64,000 nt of DNA, taken from assembly GCA_942491525.1 (NCBI GenBank), contig CALOBW010000056.1, positions 310,001-374,000 on the forward strand. Direction: 5' to 3'. Under the pieces are notes generated by a model that was not told where the DNA came from, did no database searches, and worked only from the letters and a program-made list of their open reading frames with translations. Below, in pieces: positions 1 through 7,487 of the stretch. This DNA is from CAYWBU01 sp942491525 (GTDB lineage: Bacteria > Desulfobacterota > Desulfomonilia > UBA1062). Numbering within the stretch: the stretch's first letter is position 1; each line of letters opens with the position of its first letter. The translations under genes were made by a program, and so were the position numbers.

Positions 1-45
1 TAAGCTGGATAGTTGCCTTGGCCCGTGGCACCCGGCGGCTTGGCT

Positions 46-103
46 GTCATTGCGAGGAGCTTGCGACGAAGCAATCTGATTGCCGCGCTGCGCTTGCAAT
101 GAC
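46..103. repeat. Dispersed palindromic repeat
   Basis: The outer arms GTCATTGC (46-53) and GCAATGAC (96-103) are exact inverted copies, and an inner palindrome GCAATCTGATTGC lies at 71-83. The arrangement 'GTCATTGCGAGGAGC...GACGAAGCAATCT' is the hallmark of a dispersed intergenic repeat known from many unrelated bacterial genomes. It sits in the gene-free first 180 bases. No copy was seen elsewhere in the window, so its copy number cannot be judged here. Confidence 0.65.
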
Positions 104-149
104 GGGTTTCTGGTCGTGAAGTGGTTGTAGGTAATTGCAGTCGATACGC

Positions 150-179
150 CATCTGATTCTGTATCAGCAGAATCAGATG
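150..179 (-). terminator. Hairpin after the zinc-ribbon gene
   Basis: A perfect 12-bp stem (150-161 with 168-179) and 6-nt loop begin one base beyond the stop codon of the minus-strand gene at 181-519. There is no T-tract on the minus-strand exit side, so it may be an mRNA-stabilising hairpin and not an intrinsic terminator. Confidence 0.45.
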
Positions 180-180
180 T

Positions 181-519
181 TTAAATTAAGTCTTGTTTTC
201 TCGTGCTCAAGCCACAATGAAGACATTTAGTTGTGAATCCATTTCCATAAAAACCTTTATAAGCATAAAGCTTGTTACATCTTGGGCATTTAGAAAAGCC
301 GTACCATAAGGAGATAACTACGAGTGTGCAAAAATATATAAGACCTAGAGTAGTAAAGATTGTTTCTGATGAAAATATTGAACCTATAAATGAGGTAAAG
401 GGAATATAAAAAATGAAAAGTAAGAATACTGTTATTTTTAATCTCCTGTGACGCACAGCTCCATTTAATTCTGTTTCATTCTTAGGTTTAGAATGTTGCG
501 ATTTGCTTTTACTTAGCAT
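181..519 (-). CDS. Small membrane protein with zinc ribbon
   Basis: The 112-residue product has a basic N-terminus, two predicted membrane segments (about residues 28-48 and 52-72) and a C-terminal zinc-ribbon pattern: CPRCN near residue 78 and CLHCG near residue 97. I do not recognise the family. The gene is clearly AT-rich compared with the housekeeping genes to its right and sits beside a dispersed repeat, which suggests recent acquisition. The zinc ribbon probably faces the cytoplasm, as the basic N-terminus and two helices would place it there. Start is ATG at 519; the Shine-Dalgarno signal is weak. Confidence 0.6.
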   Translation of the reverse strand: MLSKSKSQHSKPKNETELNGAVRHRRLKITVFLLFIFYIPFTSFIGSIFSSETIFTTLGLIYFCTLVVISLWYGFSKCPRCNKLYAYKGFYGNGFTTKCLHCGLSTRKQDLI

Positions 520-657
520 TTTAGCTTATCCCCCAATCAAGAGTATAATGGCACAAGAGAATATATGATTATAGTTGTTTGACGCTATCTAAAGTGCATA
601 CAGCTATTGTTCATCTAGACAATAACACCCTAAAAATAAATCAGCAATCATTAAGAT

Positions 658-1164
658 CTAGAGCATTACCCGATAAACCCCATGCACAAACCCATGAATA
701 AAAGTCTCCCTCTCCCACTTCAGCCCATTGCGCTCAGCCACCCTGATTGACGGCTCGTTGGCCGGCAAAATCAGCGAAATAACCGAATCCACTCCCAGCT
801 CATCTCGGGCATAATCCATACAGCCCTTGGCGGCTTCGGTGGCATATCCCTGGCCCCAGAAAGAGTCCAGGAAGCGGTAGCCGACCTCGGCTTCAACTTG
901 CCCATCAACGATTTGCTTCAGGATGCCGCAGATGCCCAGAAACTGATTGTCCTCTCTCCTGATGACTGCCCAGAAGCAGTAGCCGTCATCTTGGTAGCGC
1001 TGCTGAATCTTGTTATAGAGCTCTTCCGACTCTGCGCGGTTGAGCGTGGATGGAAAATATTTCTGAACTTTGGGGTTGGCCAGCAGATCGCAGAGGTCGT
1101 CGAAGTGAGACCAATCGATAATTTCAAGTTTGAGCCTCTCTGTAGTTAGTACAATGTCGGTCAT
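658..1164 (-). CDS. GNAT family N-acetyltransferase
   Basis: A 168-residue acetyl-CoA-dependent N-acetyltransferase of the RimJ/RimL-like class. It opens with the typical TERLKLE strand, and the acetyl-CoA pyrophosphate-binding loop is visible as GQGYATEAAKG (about residues 104-114). The C-terminal ANEPSIRVAERNGL is the usual 'N.aS..v.eK.Gf' motif. Substrate cannot be told from sequence; relatives act on ribosomal proteins, antibiotics or small amines. The start ATG at 1164 has an AAAGGAG Shine-Dalgarno sequence six bases upstream. It is a stand-alone gene between two AT-rich membrane-protein genes. Confidence 0.85.
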   Translation of the reverse strand: MTDIVLTTERLKLEIIDWSHFDDLCDLLANPKVQKYFPSTLNRAESEELYNKIQQRYQDDGYCFWAVIRREDNQFLGICGILKQIVDGQVEAEVGYRFLDSFWGQGYATEAAKGCMDYARDELGVDSVISLILPANEPSIRVAERNGLKWERETFIHGFVHGVYRVML

Positions 1165-1197
1165 TGTTACTCCTTTAAGTATTCGTGGACTAAGATT

Positions 1198-1725
1198 TTA
1201 TGGTGATGTGTCGAACTTGATTGTTTTTAGGATTATTGCGAGCCCAATGAATGACAGTGTTAGCCATATTAGATTATTAGAGGTAGTGAATGTCATTTGT
1301 ATGAAGCCGATAGAGGCTAATGTTATGCCGACTAGAAACTGAGAGTTCGGGCTTTCAGGGTACATGTCTTTTGTTGATTGTTTGACTAGATACCAAAGGA
1401 TTCCGCTTCCGATAACAAGGTTTGAAATACAGTAGATAAGGTCCAAGATATCAAAGATTAAATAGAGATCTCCCATGCTGCGTGCTGCCCAATAGAAGAA
1501 CCGTAGATTTAATAATATTGCAAAATTTCTAGCCCAACCTTGTGTCTTAAGTAACCCAATGGCAGTAATTATGAATGCTAAAGTTATGATGTCGTAGAGT
1601 AATAAATATTGGGGTGGTTGTGGAGATAGATGGTTTTGTACTGCAGAGTATAGGCGGAAAATACCATCAATAACCATACATCCGGCAATGAGTTTAATAC
1701 CAATATCTGAGTTGGGTTGCTTCAT
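1198..1725 (-). CDS. Four-helix integral membrane protein, unknown
   Basis: The 175-residue protein is almost entirely hydrophobic, with about four membrane helices (near residues 9-24, 40-60, 75-110 and 130-170). I recognise no family motif. It is AT-rich like the 181-519 gene and unlike prfB next to it, so it belongs to the accessory patch at the left edge. The start ATG at 1725 has an AAAGGA Shine-Dalgarno sequence. Function is unknown. Confidence 0.55.
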   Translation of the reverse strand: MKQPNSDIGIKLIAGCMVIDGIFRLYSAVQNHLSPQPPQYLLLYDIITLAFIITAIGLLKTQGWARNFAILLNLRFFYWAARSMGDLYLIFDILDLIYCISNLVIGSGILWYLVKQSTKDMYPESPNSQFLVGITLASIGFIQMTFTTSNNLIWLTLSFIGLAIILKTIKFDTSP

Positions 1726-1784
1726 TGAGGTCCTTTAGCTATTGAGTTAAAGTAATTTTGAAGCCAGTAAACTATATTGAAACG

Positions 1785-1808
1785 GGTGAAGCCCATCTGG
1801 GCTCCACC
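1785..1808 (-). terminator. Terminator of corC-lnt-prfB
   Basis: A 10-bp stem (1785-1794 with 1799-1808, one G-U pair when read on the minus strand) and a 4-nt loop start five bases after the prfB stop codon. The exit side on the minus strand is only moderately T-rich. Confidence 0.55.
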
Positions 1809-1813
1809 TTTAA

Positions 1814-2924
1814 TTATTCTTGCTCGCTGCCCTTAGACGCCATCATCATCAGATAGGCATCGATAAAGGCGTTCAGGTCACCGTCCAGCACGGCGTCGGG
1901 GTTGCCCACATCCAAATTGGTGCGGTGGTCCTTGACCATCTGATAGGGCTGCAGCACGTAGGATCTGATCTGGCTGCCCCAGGTGATCTCCTTCTTGTTG
2001 CCGGTGATGATGCCCATCTCTTCTTGCTGTTTCTGAACTTCCAGCTCATAGAGTTTGGCCATCAGAACCTTCATGGCGAAGGCCTTGTTCTTATGCTGGG
2101 AGCGCTCGTTCTGGCACTGGACCACGGTGCCGGTGGGCAGGTGGGTGATGCGCACGGCCGAGTCGGTCTTGTTGATGTGCTGGCCGCCGGCGCCGGAGGC
2201 GCGGTAGGTGTCGATCTTGAGATCCTTGTCCTCAATGTTGACGTCGACGGTGTCGTCCACCTCGGGGGTCACCATGATGGATGAGAATGAGGTGTGGCGA
2301 CGTTTGGCCGAGTCAAAGGGCGAGATGCGCACCAGACGGTGGACACCGGTCTCGGCCTTGAGGTAGCCGTAGGCCCATTCGCCGGAGATCTGCACGGTGG
2401 CGGATTTGATGCCGGCGGCGTCGTCGGCCAGGATGTCGATGATGGTGGCCTTGAAGCCGTTCTTCTCGGCGTATCTGAGATACATGCGTAGCAGCATGTT
2501 GGCCCAGTCCTGGGCCTCCAGGCCGCCGGAGCCGGCGTGGATCTCGAGGAAGGCCGATTTGGAGTCGTTGGGGTCCGAGAGCACGTGGGCCTTCTCGATG
2601 GCGTTGATCTTTGCCTGCAGGCCGTCCAGGGTCTCCTTGATGTCATCTTCGAGGCCCTCTTCCTCCTTGGCCATTTCGAAGAGCACGTCCAGGTCCTCGC
2701 GCAGGCCCAGGGTGGCGTGCCAGTTGTCCAGGATGGCGTCGAGGCGTGACTTTTCGCACTGCACGTCGCGCAGTTTGGCGGTATCGGACCAGATTTCAGG
2801 GTCTGACAGCTGAGATTCTAACTCTTGTACCCGTTCTTCCTTTTCGGGGATGTCAAAGATAACCTCGGATGCTGATCAGTTTCTTTTCAATGGATTCGAC
2901 TTGCTGTTGGAAATCAATAATCAT
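1814..2924 (-). CDS. prfB: Peptide chain release factor 2 (programmed frameshift)
   Basis: RF2 recognises UAA and UGA and triggers peptide release on the ribosome. The true start is ATG at 2924-2922, whose first 23 codons end with an in-frame TGA at 2855-2853; a +1 shift at CTT-TGA-C joins them to the main frame (join 2924-2856, 2854-1817). The full product is 369 residues, close to the usual length. The peptide across the junction reads RGYL-D, as in E. coli RF2. Visible landmarks are SPFDSAKRRHTSFSS (codon recognition region) and the GAGGQ peptidyl-transferase loop. The ATG overlaps the lnt stop as ATGA, so translation is coupled. An ATG-initiated ORF from 2764 alone would lack the N-terminal domain. 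Confidence 0.97.
2848..2870 (-). promoter_or_regulatory. prfB +1 programmed frameshift site
   Basis: Read on the minus strand the codons are ATC CGA GGT TAT CTT TGA C. The slippery CTT and the TGA stop at 2855-2853 match the canonical RF2 autoregulation site. The upstream GAGGT is a shorter form of the internal Shine-Dalgarno-like AGGGGG of E. coli. Low RF2 makes the ribosome pause at TGA and slip, giving feedback control. Confidence 0.95.
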
Positions 2925-4393
2925 GCTTCCCGCCTAGCACCGCGCCGGAAATTTGTCAATGCCGCAGCCAGGCCTATCAACCCCCAGAGGATTGAAATGA
3001 CTGGGCCAAACCTGGTGTAGAAGCTCACCTTGGTATTGCGCACGATATCTTCGATGATGATGCCCTGGGTCAGCAGCTCCAGGCGCTGGCTGATCTCGCC
3101 GGTCGGCGTGATGCTGGCCGAGATGCCGTGGTTGACCGGGCGCAAAGTCCAGCGGCGGTTTTCGATGGAGCGGAAGCGCGCCATCTGCAGCAGCTGCTCG
3201 GGCGTGGCCCAGGTCTTGAACCAGGCGTCGTTGGAGGCGTTCACGAAGTAGGTGGCGCCGTCTTTGACATAGCTGCGCGAGATGTCGGCGAAGAGGCTCT
3301 CGAAGCAGATCAGGATGCCGATCTCGCCCAGGGGCCGGGCGTCATTGCTGGGGGTGAAGTTGCTGGCGGCGGCGGTCAGGTTGCCGAAGATCGGGTTGAT
3401 CAGCCAGGCCAGGGGGATGTATTCGCCGAAGGGCACCAGATGTTTCTTGTCGTAGTAGCCCTCGATGGCACCGTTTTCAATCAGCCACATGCGGTTGAAG
3501 TAGTGGCCGTCATTCTTGGCCGGGCTGCCCACCAGCATCGGCAGCCCCAGCTCGCGGTTGAGCTCGGTGATGTGGATGCTGGCCTCCCAGGGAGAGCGGA
3601 AGAGGTAGAAGTTGCAGGCCGTCTCGGGCCAGATGATCATCTCGGCTTCTTGCGCGGCGGCCTGGCGGCTCAGCTCGGAATAGATTTCGATGGTGGGCTG
3701 GATCATGGAGCGCAGCCACTTCTGCTCCTGGGCGATGTTGGCCTGGGCGATGGCGACCCTGAGGGTTTCGCCCTGGGGTTCATAATTGTCCATGCGCCTG
3801 TCGCCCCAGATGGAGGCGGCCAGCAGGATGGTCAGCACCACCGCCAGGGGTTTGCGCCGCTTCAGCAGGGTCTGGTAGGCGGCCACGCAGGACATCAGGG
3901 CGATGCCGCTCAGGAGGTAGACGCCGCCGAATTCGGCCAGCTGGGCAAACTGGGGCCAGGCAATGGTCGGGTGGCCGGCCTGGGCCCAGGGGAAGCCGCC
4001 GAAGGGGATGTGGGCGGTGATGATTTCGATCAGGACCCAGCAGCCCGGGATGGTGATGAAGCTGAAACGCTTCTCCAGCAGCAGCCGGCTCAGCACGGCG
4101 AAGATGCCGAAGTAGCTGGCCAGCAGGCAGGTCAGCACAAAGTAGAGCGCCGTGGAGGTGATCAGGTGCATCTCGCCGAAGGTGTCTCCGACATAAGGCA
4201 GCCAGTAGAGGATGCCGCCGCGGGCCACAAAGCCGGCAATAAAACCGTAGACGAAGCTCTCCCGAATGCTGGTGTCCCTAATTGCAAAAAAGAGGGGCAC
4301 CGCAAAGCAGAAGACCAGGCCCCAGATGTCGTAGTTGGGGAAGGCCAGGCAGTAGAGCAGACCGCTGGCCGCAGCCAAAAGGATGCGCTTCAT
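2921..4393 (-). CDS. lnt: Apolipoprotein N-acyltransferase
   Basis: Inner-membrane enzyme that adds the third acyl chain to lipoproteins, using phospholipid as donor. The 490-residue product has a hydrophobic multi-helix N-terminal half (about residues 1-200) and a periplasmic nitrilase domain (about 215-460). The catalytic triad is visible: Glu in WPETACNF (about residue 263), Lys in KKHLVPFGEYIP, and Cys in LICFESLF. The last helix near residue 470 re-anchors the protein. It overlaps corC upstream and prfB downstream by four bases each (ATGA), a tight operon. The corC-lnt pairing is conserved in many Gram-negatives and supports an outer membrane here. Confidence 0.96.
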   Translation of the reverse strand: MKRILLAAASGLLYCLAFPNYDIWGLVFCFAVPLFFAIRDTSIRESFVYGFIAGFVARGGILYWLPYVGDTFGEMHLITSTALYFVLTCLLASYFGIFAVLSRLLLEKRFSFITIPGCWVLIEIITAHIPFGGFPWAQAGHPTIAWPQFAQLAEFGGVYLLSGIALMSCVAAYQTLLKRRKPLAVVLTILLAASIWGDRRMDNYEPQGETLRVAIAQANIAQEQKWLRSMIQPTIEIYSELSRQAAAQEAEMIIWPETACNFYLFRSPWEASIHITELNRELGLPMLVGSPAKNDGHYFNRMWLIENGAIEGYYDKKHLVPFGEYIPLAWLINPIFGNLTAAASNFTPSNDARPLGEIGILICFESLFADISRSYVKDGATYFVNASNDAWFKTWATPEQLLQMARFRSIENRRWTLRPVNHGISASITPTGEISQRLELLTQGIIIEDIVRNTKVSFYTRFGPVISILWGLIGLAAALTNFRRGARREA

Positions 4394-5232
4394 GTGGTGG
4401 GCACCTGCTTGCTTTCAACGATCAGTTTGGAGATGCGGCGCTTGTCGGCCTCGGCGATTCTGAAGAGCAGCTCCTCAAACTGGAGGGTTTCGCCGCTCTT
4501 GGGAATGCGCTCCAGCTGGCAGGTGATGAAGCCGGCAATGGTGTCGAAATCGCCCTCGGGCATCTGGATGCCGAAGGCCTCCATGAACTCGTCCACCGGC
4601 ATTTTGGGGTCGATGGTGTAGCTGCCGTCCAGGTTGTCGACCAGGTCGTGCTCAAAGTGCTTCTCGTCCTCGCCGTGCATCTCGCCCACGATCTCCTCGA
4701 TGATGTCGCCGATGGTGATCATGCCGTCCACATTGCCGAACTCGTCGATGATGATGGCCATCTTGGTGCGCTGCTGGCGGAACTCGTTCAGAAGGTCGGT
4801 CAGTTTCTTGCTTTCGGGCACGAAGTAGGGCGCATGCATCAGCTGGCGCAGCGAGATGTCGCTCTGCCCCAGATGCTTGAGGATATCCTTGGCGTAGATC
4901 ACGCCGATGATGTTGTCGAGGTGCTTCTCGAAGATCGGCACGCGCGAGCAGCTGTGCTCGTTGATCAGGGCGATCAGGTCATTCAGGGATGCGCCCTGTT
5001 CCAGGGCCACCATGTCAACCTTGGGCACCATGATCTCGCTGACCGAGGTGTCCTTGAGTACGATGATGTTGTGGATCATGTCGCCCTGATCTTCGTCGAT
5101 GAAGCCCTTCTCCTCAACTTCATCCAGAATTTCGTAAATCTCCTGCTTGGTGTCTTTTTCGGGGGTTTCTGCACGGAACAGATGTAAAAGGCGTTTCAGG
5201 AAAAACTGCCTGTCATCGTCGGATTGGTCCAA
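4390..5232 (-). CDS. corC: CorC/HlyC-type CBS domain protein
   Basis: A 280-residue cytoplasmic protein with two CBS domains (about residues 65-185; SEIMVPKVDM at the start of the first) and a C-terminal CorC_HlyC domain (about 195-275). It lacks the membrane CNNM domain found in longer relatives, as in E. coli YbeX/CorC. Family members are linked to Mg/Co efflux and, in E. coli, to ribosome homeostasis; the exact role here is inferred. The start is TTG at 5232 with AAGGAG seven bases upstream. It is first in the corC-lnt-prfB operon. Confidence 0.9.
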   Translation of the reverse strand: MDQSDDDRQFFLKRLLHLFRAETPEKDTKQEIYEILDEVEEKGFIDEDQGDMIHNIIVLKDTSVSEIMVPKVDMVALEQGASLNDLIALINEHSCSRVPIFEKHLDNIIGVIYAKDILKHLGQSDISLRQLMHAPYFVPESKKLTDLLNEFRQQRTKMAIIIDEFGNVDGMITIGDIIEEIVGEMHGEDEKHFEHDLVDNLDGSYTIDPKMPVDEFMEAFGIQMPEGDFDTIAGFITCQLERIPKSGETLQFEELLFRIAEADKRRISKLIVESKQVPTT

Positions 5233-5302
5233 AGAGTGTCTCCTTATCTATAATATCGCATTATTTATCTGAATCCGCCCGGGGAGTCAATTGCGCAGGT
5301 GC

Positions 5303-5331
5303 TTGCCAAAGGTGCGGCTTTTGTGTATGCG
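5303..5331 (+). promoter_or_regulatory. Candidate promoter of tRNA-Arg/rlmN
   Basis: TTGCCA (5303-5308), a 17-base spacer and TATGCG (5326-5331) lie 21 bases before the tRNA. The -35 is good, the -10 is weak. Confidence 0.35.
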
Positions 5332-5352
5332 TAGTTTGCGTGCATGCAACAA

Positions 5353-5429
5353 GCGCCCGTAGCTCAGTCGGATAGAGCGTAGGCCTCCGAAGCCTAAGGC
5401 CACAGGTTCGATTCCTGTCGGGCGCACCA
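5353..5429 (+). tRNA. tRNA-Arg (anticodon CCG)
   Basis: Complete cloverleaf: acceptor GCGCCCG/CGGGCGC, D-arm GCTC/GAGC, anticodon stem TAGGC/GCCTA with loop CTCCGAA, and T-arm ACAGG-TTCGATT-CCTGT. The CCA end is encoded. Anticodon CCG reads the Arg codon CGG. Position 37 is A. The rlmN start codon lies only ten bases downstream, so the two are probably cotranscribed. Confidence 0.97.
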
Positions 5430-5439
5430 TTCTAAAACC

Positions 5440-6462
5440 ATGATAAATTTATTAGACCTAGATCGAGACGGCATTGCCGGGCTCATAGATGAAAAGCCAT
5501 TCCGCAGAGAGCAGATCTTTGAATGGATCTTCGGCAAGGGGGTGCGCTCAATCGATGAGATGACCAACCTCTCCAAGGAGCTGCGCTCCAAACTGGCGTC
5601 CAAAGCCGAGATCGTCTACCCTGAGATCGTGGGTCGTCAGCTCTCGCAGGACGGCACCGAGAAGTTTTTATACCGCCTGGCCGACGGCCGGGAGATCGAG
5701 AGCGTCCTGATCCCGGATAGGTCCCACTGGACCGTCTGCGTCTCGACCCAGGTGGGCTGCGCCATGAACTGTAAGTTCTGCTACACCGCTACCCTGGGCT
5801 TCAAGCGCAACCTGACCCCGGGCGAGATCCTGGCCCAGGTCATGATTCCGCGCCAGGTCTATCCGGAGCGCTTCATCCGCAACGCGGTCTTCATGGGCAT
5901 GGGCGAACCCCTGCTCAACTATGAGAACGTCATGCAGGCCGTGCGCGTCATGACCGACGGCAGGGGACCGGATTTCTCCAGCCGCCGCATCACCATCTCC
6001 ACCAGCGGCATCATCCCGGGCATCAGGCGCCTCAGTGATGACGAGCCGGTCAGTCTGGCCATCTCGCTCAATGCGGTCGACCATGATACGCGGGAGCTGG
6101 TCATGCCGATCAACAGGAAGTATCCCATGGATGAGCTGATGCAGGCCATCCGTGATTTCAAGCTGCCCAACCGCAGAAGAATTACCATTGAATATGTGCT
6201 CTTAGGTGGGGTAAATGATTCAATTCAGGATGCCAAGAAGCTGGTCAAGCTGCTGCACGGCATCAAGGCAAAGGTTAATCTGATCCCGTTCAACCCCTGG
6301 CCGGGCTCGGAGCTGAAGGCCCCCAGCGCCGAGGCCGTGGATGCTTTTGAGGAGTATCTGAAGAACAGCCCGGTCATGGTTATGCGCCGGCGTGAAAAGG
6401 GGCAGGATATTCTGGCCGCATGCGGTCAACTTGCAGGAGGAGTTAAAGATGGAATTGATTGA
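5440..6462 (+). CDS. rlmN: 23S rRNA/tRNA adenine-C2 methyltransferase
   Basis: Radical SAM enzyme that methylates C2 of A2503 in 23S rRNA and of A37 in some tRNAs. The 340-residue protein has the family length. The radical SAM cluster motif CAMNCKFC is near residue 108, followed by the SAM-binding GMGEPL and a conserved C-terminal Cys in AACGQL (near residue 327) that forms the methyl-thiolate intermediate. There is no clear Shine-Dalgarno sequence; the ATG follows the tRNA-Arg 3' end by ten bases. The 3' end overlaps the next gene by 14 bases. Confidence 0.97.
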   Translation: MINLLDLDRDGIAGLIDEKPFRREQIFEWIFGKGVRSIDEMTNLSKELRSKLASKAEIVYPEIVGRQLSQDGTEKFLYRLADGREIESVLIPDRSHWTVCVSTQVGCAMNCKFCYTATLGFKRNLTPGEILAQVMIPRQVYPERFIRNAVFMGMGEPLLNYENVMQAVRVMTDGRGPDFSSRRITISTSGIIPGIRRLSDDEPVSLAISLNAVDHDTRELVMPINRKYPMDELMQAIRDFKLPNRRRITIEYVLLGGVNDSIQDAKKLVKLLHGIKAKVNLIPFNPWPGSELKAPSAEAVDAFEEYLKNSPVMVMRRREKGQDILAACGQLAGGVKDGID

Positions 6463-7441
6463 TTTTTTGCAGGACCCGGCGTCCTATCCCGAGAACCCGT
6501 CAGAAGTTAGATTTGTCCAGACCCACATCTCATGGGTCTTCATCGGCGACGAGTTTGTCTACAAGGTCAAGAAACCGGTCGATTTCGGCTTTTTGAACTT
6601 CACCACCCTCGATCAGCGCAAGTTCTACGTTGCAGAGGAGCTGCGTCTCAATGGCCGCTTTTCGGCCGAGATCTATCTGGACATCGTACCGATCTCCGAG
6701 GTGGATGGCGGGTTTAAATTGAACGACGACTCCAACATCGTCGAGTACGCCCTCAAGATGCGCCGCATCAGCGAGGACCAGATGCTCTACAAGCTGCTGC
6801 CGGCCGGCAAGATCGGCGAGGAGGAGATGCAGCGCATCGGCGCCCACCTGGCCGAGGCCTACGGCAGCATCGAAAGTGATGAGAAGGCCAAGTCCTTCGG
6901 CAGGCACTATACTGAGAATGTCATCGAGAACTTTGACCAGACCCGCAAATATGTGGGCGGCCCCATCAGTCAGGAGAAGTTTGACGCCCTCGAGAAGTGG
7001 AGCCTGGACTTCATGAAGGAGAACGAGGCCCTCTTCGAGAAGCGCATCACGGACGGCGCCATCAAGGAGTCCCACGGCGACCTCCATCTGCAGCACATCT
7101 GCCTGGAGGGTGAGAAGATCTTCGTCTTTGACTGCATCGAGTTCAACGAGCGCTTCCGCTTCGGCGATGTGGCCGCCGACGTGGCCTTCCTGGCCATGGA
7201 CCTCGACTACAACGGTCACCCTGAGCTGGGCGAAGCCTTTGTGGACGCCTACGTGAACACCTCGGGCGACATCGACCTGCTGCAGGTGCTCGACTTCTAC
7301 AAGGTCTACCGCGCCTATGTGCGCGCCAAGATTACATCCTTCATGCTGGATGATGCCGGCATCTCGGATGAGATGAAGGCGCAGGCCACCAAGGGCGCCG
7401 CCAGGTACTACGATCTGGCTTACAGCTACATCTCTGAATAG
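6449..7441 (+). CDS. Aminoglycoside-phosphotransferase-like kinase (COG2187 type)
   Basis: A 330-residue protein kinase-fold enzyme. The ATP-binding Lys region is VYKVKKPVDFGFLNF (about residues 40-55), the catalytic loop is HGDLHLQHIC (about 213), and the metal-binding segment is FDCIEFNERFRF. This is the N-terminal half of the COG2187 family, which is often fused to a P-loop kinase; here the P-loop partner is a separate gene two positions downstream. Substrate is unknown and antibiotic resistance should not be assumed. The ATG at 6449 has a strong AGGAGGAG Shine-Dalgarno sequence at 6435-6442 inside the rlmN end; an upstream in-frame ATG at 6392 lies within rlmN and is rejected. Confidence 0.82.
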   Translation: MELIDFLQDPASYPENPSEVRFVQTHISWVFIGDEFVYKVKKPVDFGFLNFTTLDQRKFYVAEELRLNGRFSAEIYLDIVPISEVDGGFKLNDDSNIVEYALKMRRISEDQMLYKLLPAGKIGEEEMQRIGAHLAEAYGSIESDEKAKSFGRHYTENVIENFDQTRKYVGGPISQEKFDALEKWSLDFMKENEALFEKRITDGAIKESHGDLHLQHICLEGEKIFVFDCIEFNERFRFGDVAADVAFLAMDLDYNGHPELGEAFVDAYVNTSGDIDLLQVLDFYKVYRAYVRAKITSFMLDDAGISDEMKAQATKGAARYYDLAYSYISE

Positions 7442-7447
7442 TTTTTA

Positions 7448-7467
7448 CGGGGGGGAGCTTCCCCCCG
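7448..7467 (+). other. GC-rich intergenic hairpin
   Basis: CGGGGGG and CCCCCCG form a 7-bp stem with a 6-base loop between two co-directional genes. No T-tract follows, so it may attenuate or protect the transcript and need not end it. Confidence 0.35.
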
Positions 7468-7487
7468 ATTTGAGTTGGGAGGTTTTG

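Noticed and set aside
2764..2764. ATG 2764 as prfB start
   Set aside because: It would remove the conserved RF2 N-terminus; the upstream ATG 2924 with the CTT-TGA-C shift explains the gene fully.
3128..4621. A 497-residue plus-strand open frame opposite lnt and corC
   Set aside because: It is the antisense of two well-identified genes, has low-complexity Gly/Ala/Val/Asp-rich composition and no domain. Such frames are a by-product of GC-rich codon bias.
6449..7441. Aminoglycoside resistance gene
   Set aside because: The APH fold is shared by many kinases, and the sequence and context fit the COG2187 group of unknown substrate.
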